The notes under the pieces were generated by a model. That model saw only the letters and a program-made list of their open reading frames with translations. It did no database searches and was not told where the DNA came from. Position numbers and translations under genes: made by a program. A DNA stretch of 64,000 nucleotides from Littorina saxatilis (lineage: Eukaryota; Mollusca; Gastropoda; Littorinimorpha; Littorinidae), in contig NC_090246.1 of assembly GCF_037325665.1 (NCBI RefSeq), forward strand, positions 60,277,655 to 60,341,654, read 5' to 3'. Below, piece by piece: positions 57,795-64,000 of this stretch (positions are counted from its first letter, which is position 1; every line of letters starts with the position of its first letter).

Positions 57795-57897
57795 CTGGAG
57801 AAAGAAAAAGAAATAAACAACAATAAACAAAAGAACAAACAACGTTTTAAATAGAGATAGCTGGGGTGCTTCAGCACGTAGCGGGTACGCTTGACAG

Positions 57898-58011
57898 CAA
57901 CAACAACAACAACAACAACAACAAAAACAACAACAGCACAACAACAGCAGCAACCACAACAACAACAAAAACAACAACACCAGCAACAACAACAACAACA
58001 ACAAGAACAAT
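57898..58011. repeat. (CAA)n triplet array
   Basis: CAA repeats with CAG, AAA and CCA interruptions; poly-Asn, poly-Val and poly-Leu frames over it are artefacts. Confidence 0.9.
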
Positions 58012-58599
58012 GCCCAGAGTTGATACAAACTCTCTAATTTTGGATACTATTACCACAATAAAGCAGAGAAAAAAATCATTGGAAAACAGTTTCTTTTTCT
58101 TTATCATGAGGTGATAATGGAGGTTTCGGGCTGGCACTCACTCCACTGCAGGTGGGAGGGAGGGAAGGGTCTGGAGGCGGAACCATATAACTTGACACAC
58201 AGAAAGGGTATCCAAGTGGCACATAGAAGACACCAAACACCAGCTAGTGGCCAGCTTTTTAATTTGAGGTTTTGTCCCCATCTATTTAGGTCACAGACTA
58301 AAGATTTAAAGTGTCGTTGAAGATAACTCGCAATTTTAGCCTGTTTTCGGATGTAAAAATGACTGACACCACAGTGTGAGATAACAAAAAATAATAATAA
58401 TTACGGAACCAATATTTCCTGGTATAAAATAACTGACAAAATACCATTTCAAACCAAAGAGTGTCCTGTCTCACAGGCACATGGCACGGTAAATTTAACC
58501 ACATTTTAAATCTCCCTCCATTCTAAAACCTGACTTTTATCAGAATTTGGGAAGTCTTATGAGGTGGGTTCCACTGTGCTGTACTATAGATACACTTAC

Positions 58600-58808
58600 T
58601 GTAGGTCATTCTGTCTGCTGCGCAGACGAAGTCGAGCTCCTCGTCACAGATCTGGTCACAGTTGTGCTGCGTGACGGTGGTGACCACGTGATCACCGCCA
58701 CATTGGCCGTAGTGTACGACGTGCAACGCCTTGCCCGCTTGCTGCTGCAAACACTGTGCGATCTGCAGCTGACACCCGTTGACAGAAACCCACAGACAGC
58801 CACAAAGG
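58600..58808 (-). CDS. Kazal-type protease inhibitor exon (half-domains)
   Basis: The minus-strand exon has acceptor AAAAATCAG and donor GTAAGT (phases 2 and 1) and 69 full codons. It carries the end of one Kazal unit (NGCQLQIAQC, then VVHYGQC) and the first part of the next (NCDQICDEELDFVC, then AADRMTY, where the exon ends). This is the usual C-x3-C-x6-C-x6-Y pattern of secreted serine-protease inhibitors, with an intron between the Tyr and the fourth Cys. The neighbouring exons needed to complete both units were not found nearby. Likely a secreted inhibitor; target protease unknown. Confidence 0.65.
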
Positions 58809-58935
58809 CTGATTTTTTTTTGATTTTTTTTTCTCACTGTTATGTTATGTATGTTATGTTTTATTTATGCGCCTAATTCACAGTAATCCATAATGCACAA
58901 AACTGCAGTTTCTTTTGTGTGTGTGGCATAAACAT

Positions 58936-58941
<6 letters not shown>

Positions 58942-58969
<28 letters not shown>
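58942..58969. repeat. (CT)n microsatellite
   Basis: A short pure CT run followed by a GT-rich patch at 58993-59022. Confidence 0.85.
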
Positions 58970-58971
<2 letters not shown>

Positions 58972-59029
58972 AAGTCCTGTGCCAGCCAGTGCGCGCGCGT
59001 GTGTGTGTGTGTATGTGTGTGAATAAGTG

Positions 59030-59255
59030 TTGTGACTTGTTTGGGATGTCCTTGAAGAACTGTGTTTTGCAACATTCATTTGACATTACATATCAATCAT
59101 ATGATGTAACAATTGTCCCAGTACTCTTAGGCTTGCTCGTATACTAGCTCAGACACGAAAGTACCTTTGCATTTGTGAACATGTGGCTGCGTGACAGTGT
59201 GCCTTTTGTCTGTGTGATTCTGTTTTTGAGTATGCGGCGGTAAACCGCGCCGTGT
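59030..59255. repeat. Dispersed duplicate of 46600-46830
   Basis: It shares the same ordered blocks as the upstream copy, with an extra segment (TCAGACACGAAAGTACC) in the middle. It also leads into a GT array. Confidence 0.6.
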
Positions 59256-59500
59256 CGAGTGTGTGTGTGTGTTTGTGTGTCAGTGTGTGTGTGTGTGGTG
59301 TGTGCTGTGAGTGTGTGGGCCGTGTGTTGTGTGTGCCGTGTCAGTGTGTGTGCGTGCGTGCGTGCGAGTGTGCAAGCGTGTGTGTGCGCGTGCTTGCGTG
59401 CGTCTGTGTGTGTGTCAGTGCGTGTGCGTGCGTGTATGTTTATTTATGTGTGTGTGTGTGTTTGAGTTTGTGTGCGTGCGTGCGTGTGTGTGTGCACCTC
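59256..59500. repeat. Degenerate GT array
   Basis: GT/GC-rich low-complexity sequence with CAGTGTG and GCGTGC interruptions. Confidence 0.85.
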
Positions 59501-60301
59501 TACTACTGGTCAGTGTCTCTGTCACACAGTCACACAGAGGGAGAGACGAAACAGAAACTCACAAATCAAGTACATAAGCTAACAAACAGTGACATAATTT
59601 TATTCAGAATCACACAAACAGCCCACCCGGTCAATCAGCGAGTACAACTGGACACTGAAAGAATAAACGAAATTAACCGGCAATTAAAGGATCCTCACCA
59701 AGACCACCAAAGAGATCACCAAGACCTCCCAGAAGACCGTTGTGGCATACCCCCTTGTAGGTGATCGTTAGAGCCTCTGCAACAATAGCGGGTTGGCGGC
59801 CGTTACAAAAGCTCACTTTTACCCGGTTGATACATAACAAGGAATACCTGGGACCCTCATTTTAAATTGCTTCCACTCATGGCCATGGTGTAATATAGGG
59901 AGCGCTTAAGCTGACTTTTTACACGGTAGAATTTGCCGGTACCCTGCCGTAATCTACCGGGTATCTCTGCATTTGATTGGCTCCTTAACCGTACCGGTAT
60001 AAATTTGGCCAATAGAAGCCTGAGATACCCGGTAGATCTTTTTTATTTTCGTTAATCAAGTAGAAGGTTCAGGCATTGGCTAATCAAGAAACCCGGTAGA
60101 ACATGTCCCCATGTGTACCAAAACTGACAACCGATCGCGACTATCATGGTGTCTTTGACTGTACCAGGCCACTTGCAAAGACCACCTGTATTGTTAAAGC
60201 CTGAAATCAATTGGGCGAAGACGACCAAGTTATCGAAGTCTACTTCACGAAGCTTTGCAACAGAAATTTTGATTTAAAAAAATGACTTCGCGAAGACGCC
60301 C

Positions 60302-60568
60302 TTAAGAGAGCCAATCAGGTGCAAGGATACCCGGCATCTTGAACACGCGGCCAGTACAACTGGCCTTGACACGGAACGATTCAAGGGGGGCAATCTCAGT
60401 CATCTGAAAGAGGGAAATCCAAACGCAATCCGCCTTGTTCGATCTTATGGGCTTGGACGATAGAGAAAAATAAGAAAAGCAAAAGCTGGAGTCCAGTCTG
60501 GACGAAACTGCTATCAAGAACGCAGAATTGATTTTTTCTGAGTTTTTTTTTTTAGCCGTAAGCGCCAT
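60302..60568 (-). other. Open frame mirrored in both arms of the foldback (88 aa)
   Basis: It starts MALTAKKKNSEKINSAFL and contains SRLDSSFCFSYFSLSS, ADCVWISLFQMTEI and CTGRVFKM. The right arm (60659-60955) encodes the same peptide with one Lys deletion and Arg-to-Lys change. The sequence has no family I recognise. Its ATG context (AACATGG in the right arm) is good and it may be a captured 5' exon, but identity of the arms comes from the palindrome and is not evidence of selection. Confidence 0.3.
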
Positions 60569-60920
60569 TTCTCATTTCGAATTTCTCATAACTGCTGTTC
60601 ACCGCAGTGAAACCAACAAAGGGGCCTCACTCTGGAAGAGTTTCCTGCTCCGATAAACATGGCGCTTACGGCTAAAAAAAACTCAGAAAAAATCAATTCT
60701 GCGTTCTTGATAGCAGTTTCGTCCAGACTGGACTCCAGCTTTTGCTTTTCTTATTTTTCTCTATCGTCCAAGCCCATAAAATCGAACAAGGCGGATTGCG
60801 TTTGGATTTCCCTCTTTCAGATGACTGAGATTGCCCCCCTTGAATCGTTCCGTGTCAAGGCCAGTTGTACTGGCCGCGTGTTCAAGATGGGATACCCGGA
60901 AGCTTACGGCAGGAAACCGG

Positions 60921-61270
60921 TTTTTTGTTTGTTTGTTTGTTTGCTTAACGCCTAGCCGACCACGAAGGTCGCAGCACAGGCTTCATGTCTCACCCAGTCA
61001 CATTATTCTGACACCGGACCAACCAGTCCTAGCACTAACCCCATAATGGCAGACGCCAGGCGGAGCAGCCATCATAGCGTATCACCAATTCTTGTCCCAA
61101 ATAGAAACATTTTCTGAGAGGACGTTAACTCCCCCTTTAGTTTAGTTTTTTTAGGAGCAGCCACTAGATTGCCAATTTCAAAGTCTTAGGTATGACCCGG
61201 CCGGGGTTCGAACCCACGACCTCCCGATCACAGGGCGGACGCCTTACCACTAGGCCACCGTGCCGGTCCC
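60921..61270 (-). mobile_element. tRNA-derived SINE, family 2, with 10-bp target duplication
   Basis: Read on the minus strand, the head has A box TGGCCTAGTGGTAAGG and B box GGTTCGAACCCC. The body has GGCAATCTAGTGGCTGCTCC and GACTGGTTGGTCCGGTGTC. AGGAAACCGG flanks it exactly (60911-60920, 61271-61280). It landed in the right arm of the foldback after the palindrome had formed. Confidence 0.9.
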
Positions 61271-61519
61271 AGGAAACCGGTAGATTCTACCGTTTCAGTG
61301 TTCCATACGTTGCACCATTGCCATAAATGGAAGCATTTCAAAATGAGGGTCCCAGGTATTCCTTGTCATGTAAGTTGACCAAAAGGAATCCTTAAATGGA
61401 AAATACGATGAGTTAGCAAATCGTTATTCACAATCAACACAAAAAGATAGGTATAAACTATCGACAAATTAGCAATTTCAGCAGAAATGGAAATTGTAGA
61501 ACTCCATGTAATCTGTTAA

Positions 61520-62220
61520 AGCACACCCCTTCATATGAAAAGAGCTCGGCTCACCATCTCAGATCTGGTCAGGCTTTCACATGGGATAAGACTCAAATCC
61601 TCTAATTGGTCACATACCAATAATCAACACCCTGACTGCTTGCTGTGGGGAGTTGAAATGTTATGATAAATTCATTTCAACGACAGAAGAGGCCATAAGT
61701 GGCCTCTACGGAATTTTAAGTCATAAAAAACCTCCACTGTGCAGAGAGAGCACCCAAGCTGACAAAGTGGAGGGTTTATCTTATCCCATGGGCGGGGATG
61801 TAGCTCAGTCGGTAGCGCGCTGGATTTGTATCCAGTTGGCCGCTGTCAGCGTGAGTTCGTCCCCACGTTCGGCGAGAGATTTATTTCTTAGAGTCAACTT
61901 TGTGTGCAGACTCTCCTCGGTGTCCGAACACCCCCGTGTGTACACGCAAGATACGCAAGCACAAGATCAAGTGCGCACGAAAAAGATCCTGTAATCCTTG
62001 TCAGAGTTCGGTGGGTTATAGAAACACGAAAATACCCAGCATGCTTCTTCCGAAAGCGGCGTATGGCTGCCTAAATGGCGGGGTAAAAACGGTCATACAC
62101 GTAAAAGCCGTGGGAGTTTCAGCCCATGAACGAACTGAACAAATCTTATCCCATGTTAAATTCTGGCCAGATCTGAGATGATGAGCCCAACTGTTTTTAC
62201 GGGAAGAAGACAGTGTGCTT
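61520..62220. mobile_element. TTAA-type MITE with a SINE inserted in it
   Basis: The left end AGCACACC and right end GTGTGCT, with longer inner similarity (CATCTCAGATCTGG, CATGGGATAAG), lie next to TTAA at 61516-61519 and 62221-62224. Without the SINE it is about 336 bp. It ends about 15 bp from the donor of the Kazal exon at 62241-62409. Confidence 0.7.
61791..62142 (+). mobile_element. tRNA-derived SINE, family 3, intact copy (352 bp)
   Basis: The head has A box TAGCTCAGTCGGTAGCG and a B-box-like GTGAGTTCGTCCCC. The body includes AGTCAACTTTGTGTGCAGAC and GGCGGGGTAAAAACGGTC, and the tail is GAACGAACTGAAC. The 13-mer ATCTTATCCCATG flanks it exactly (61778-61790, 62143-62155). Confidence 0.9.
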
Positions 62221-62240
62221 TTAACACATCACTTTCTCAC

Positions 62241-62409
62241 CATTGGTGCGTTCCATGTGGTGACAGAGCTGGCACTCGTTGGTATATCTGTGACCGTCCG
62301 AACAAGCACACAGAAGATAGGCGTGGGTAGAGGGGCAGGTGGGCCTCAGGCTGGTCCCTCCCTCTATTGCAAGGTCTGACGTGTCGATGTGGTATTGCGT
62401 GCAGTCAGG
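62241..62409 (-). CDS. Kazal-type protease inhibitor exon, intact
   Basis: The minus-strand exon has acceptor TGTATTTAG and donor GTGAGA, and 56 open codons. It reads PDCTQYHIDTSDLAIEGG, then TCPSTHAYLLCACSDGHRYT, then NECQLCHHMERTNG. The C-x2-Y start, CP..., SDG-x-x-Y-x-NEC-x-LC core and following helix match SPINK-type Kazal domains. One extra residue sits between the third cysteine and SDG, as in some invertebrate Kazal units. The final segment of the domain (I..GPC) should be in the next exon, which was not found; the TTAA MITE lies directly there. Likely part of a secreted inhibitor gene read right to left. Confidence 0.75.
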
Positions 62410-62424
62410 CTAAATACACGACAT

Positions 62425-62551
62425 CACATATGGCTTCACAGGGGACAGTGGTGCACAGGTACTTATGGGTAGACGGATAGCAGGACATCAAGTTGGGCTT
62501 TTTCTCTACTGCAAAATCTGACGTGTCGATCTCATATTGCCCGCAGTCAGG
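62425..62551 (-). pseudogene. Kazal-type exon, partial or degenerate duplicate
   Basis: It begins after acceptor GCGTATAG with PDCGQYEIDTSDFAVEKK, then SCYPSTHKYLC. It matches the first half of the exon at 62241-62409, including the shared start, but the SDG-Y-NEC core and a donor are missing. Probably an eroded tandem duplicate; exact end uncertain. Confidence 0.5.
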
Positions 62552-62679
62552 CTATACGCGCACATCGTGTAACATAATAAGTTACATTATATGAAGGCAC
62601 ATCTACTTGTTGCCATTGGTACTGCTGGCAGTCCGACCAAAGTATCATACAACATCATAGTGCCGGTTTCACATGACAT

Positions 62680-62746
62680 AACATGAGAGGCACAGGTCAG
62701 ACGGACAGCCAAGAATCAAAGTGATGTCGTTTTGCTGGCAGTCAGG
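62680..62746 (-). pseudogene. Kazal-type exon start, third tandem copy, eroded
   Basis: After acceptor GTGTTTTAG it reads PDCQQNDITLILGCPSDLCL and then loses similarity. The shared CCTGACTGC start after a splice acceptor links it to the exons at 62551 and 62409. Confidence 0.4.
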
Positions 62747-63179
62747 CTAAAACACATCACCTTACACAGCATAGCGTCACATGACATTGTAGCACATGAC
62801 AGACTGTACACAGACGTTGCACGACAAGAGGTAGAGATGGGGTCAGGGTGGTGGGTGTATGTGTGTGTTTACGTATAAACAGCAATTCCCGAAAAAACTA
62901 CTAGACAGATGTTTATTAAAGTTTACATATAACTTCTTCCAGATAATATCCCCACACGCTTTTCTATCTATGTTTATGACCAATGTCTTTGATGACATTA
63001 TATCCGCCCTGTAATTTACTTTTTTGGTTAAACAATGGATTATAGACTATTGGATTGCATTTCAGCTTTGAAGCTTAACAAATAATTCATTTGTTCATTC
63101 AAATTTTGATTAAAATCGAAATATGAATAACAAATACAATAATAATTGCATTGTTTTTTTCTTTATTTCCTGAATCCAA

Positions 63180-63690
63180 AAATACATCTATATATATATA
63201 CGACTTGTGTCTGTGTGTCTGTCTGTGTCTTCGCGATGCACGGCCAAAGTTCTCGATGGATCTGCTTCAAATTTGGTGTCCATATTCAGATACACCCTGC
63301 ACAAAATCTGGTCGATGAGATATTTCAATACGTGCTCTCAGCGCGCAGCGCAAACCGATTTTGGTTTTTTTTTCGGGATCAAGTACCATAACTCTTCCTT
63401 ATAACTTCTCCGTGTTTTCAGCGTTTACCTCCCTTCCTTCGTATGGTGCAGTACGGTATTAGGGGCATCTTTGGATATTCCCGGCGTTCTGTTACTATTT
63501 TTAGAAGGTCACCGCAGTGTCCAGAACGCTTTCCTTGGACCCGTAAGTTGTCCTCACTGTAAAAGTGCAAAGGTCGAATCAATTTATAGCCACGCGAAAA
63601 ATACACTGTCATCTATCTCTATATATTTATACATATAGATATATATATATATACGGCTTTTGTGTGTGTGTGTGTGTGTGTGTGTTTGTG
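63180..63690. repeat. Microsatellite-edged interspersed repeat
   Basis: Both ends carry TATATATATATACG followed by a (C)TTGTGTGTGTG-type run (63190-63230 and 63640-63700), enclosing GATGCACGGCCAAAGTTCTC and other non-coding sequence. The repeated edges suggest a mobile element or duplication, class unknown. Confidence 0.4.
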
Positions 63691-63699
63691 TGTGTCTGT

Positions 63700-64000
63700 A
63701 GAGTTCTGTTTGTGATATGTTATGGCTGCTTTTCTGAGTCTGTATGTTCTGACCTTCCTCTGAGAAGCCATAACAGACTAAAAAGGGCTTAGAGATAAGC
63801 TCTAAATGTCTCATTCCTGTGTGAGTGGACTTCGCCTCCAAAGGTGTTTATGGTGATTCGGCACTCGATTACATTTGGCGTCGTCAACATGAATGGGACT
63901 CGACATGATATGATCATGAATGGCATCATGGTCACTGAATCATTTTCGTGCTGTTCCCATTCCACGAATCTGGGAGGGACCTAAGCTTGGAGGATCCATG
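63700..64000. other. Window end, nothing recognised
   Basis: No supported exon, RNA or element end in the final 300 bases. Confidence 0.3.

Larger units (their letters stand above)
59833..61370. mobile_element. Large foldback element, about 1.5 kb, with a SINE inserted in it
   Basis: The outer ends (CATAACAAGGAATACCTGGG and its complement near 61341-61370) are flanked by TA. The inner arms 60326-60571 and 60658-60901 are almost perfect complements over about 244 bp around a loop of about 86 bp. The left arm has about 350 bp of extra sequence (59970-60325) not present on the right. The right arm is broken by the SINE at 60921-61270. Both inner arms carry the same open frame (MALTAKK...). Confidence 0.8.

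Overview
ORGANISM. The window looks like nuclear DNA from a marine mollusc, most likely a gastropod. Genes are split by GT-AG introns. Microsatellites are very abundant (GT, GA/CT, CTT, CAA), and there are many tRNA-derived SINEs, MITEs and foldback elements. The Toll-like receptor has the twin-TIR layout reported in lophotrochozoans. Species cannot be fixed from sequence alone. I recognise no retroviral, LTR or Polinton element, no rRNA and no CRISPR. LAYOUT. 1-3700: repeats only, apart from one weak terminal-exon candidate. 3811-11143 (+): a four-exon gene for a 230-residue two-pass membrane protein with a His-rich tail; a minisatellite copies its first splice donor four more times. 11.7-25.3 kb: no gene recognised; it holds a long palindrome, two minisatellites, a roughly 1.2 kb interspersed repeat carrying a nested Harbinger-like MITE, and SINEs. 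25413-35045 (-): nine phase-consistent exons (293 residues) of a conserved but unnamed eukaryotic protein; its introns hold a TTAA MITE, a 74-bp minisatellite, SINEs and a pogo/Tigger-type transposon that keeps only the DNA-binding part of its transposase. 35-47 kb: repeats, including a 1.07 kb TTAA element, CAGGG-ended and GGCC-ended MITEs, and a LINE that landed inside a PHD-like zinc motif. 47863-53579 (+): a complete four-exon, 1318-residue Toll-like receptor with two LRR blocks, one membrane span and two tandem TIR domains. 54.8-57.4 kb: a foldback holding telomere-like repeats, then a 2329-bp element with 92-bp terminal inverted repeats, an exact 5-bp target duplication, matching subterminal motifs and an intron-bearing C2H2 zinc-finger gene. 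57.6-62.8 kb (-): scattered Kazal-type protease-inhibitor exons, some degenerate, interrupted by a 1.5 kb foldback and a TTAA MITE, each carrying a SINE with a clean target duplication. HOW IT FITS TOGETHER. The four host loci show no shared pathway, although a Toll-like receptor and Kazal inhibitors are both common in mollusc immunity. The striking property is the density of datable mobile-element events: nested insertions, exact target duplications and extremely short 3'-end insertions. The zinc-finger transposon is the best candidate for something undescribed.
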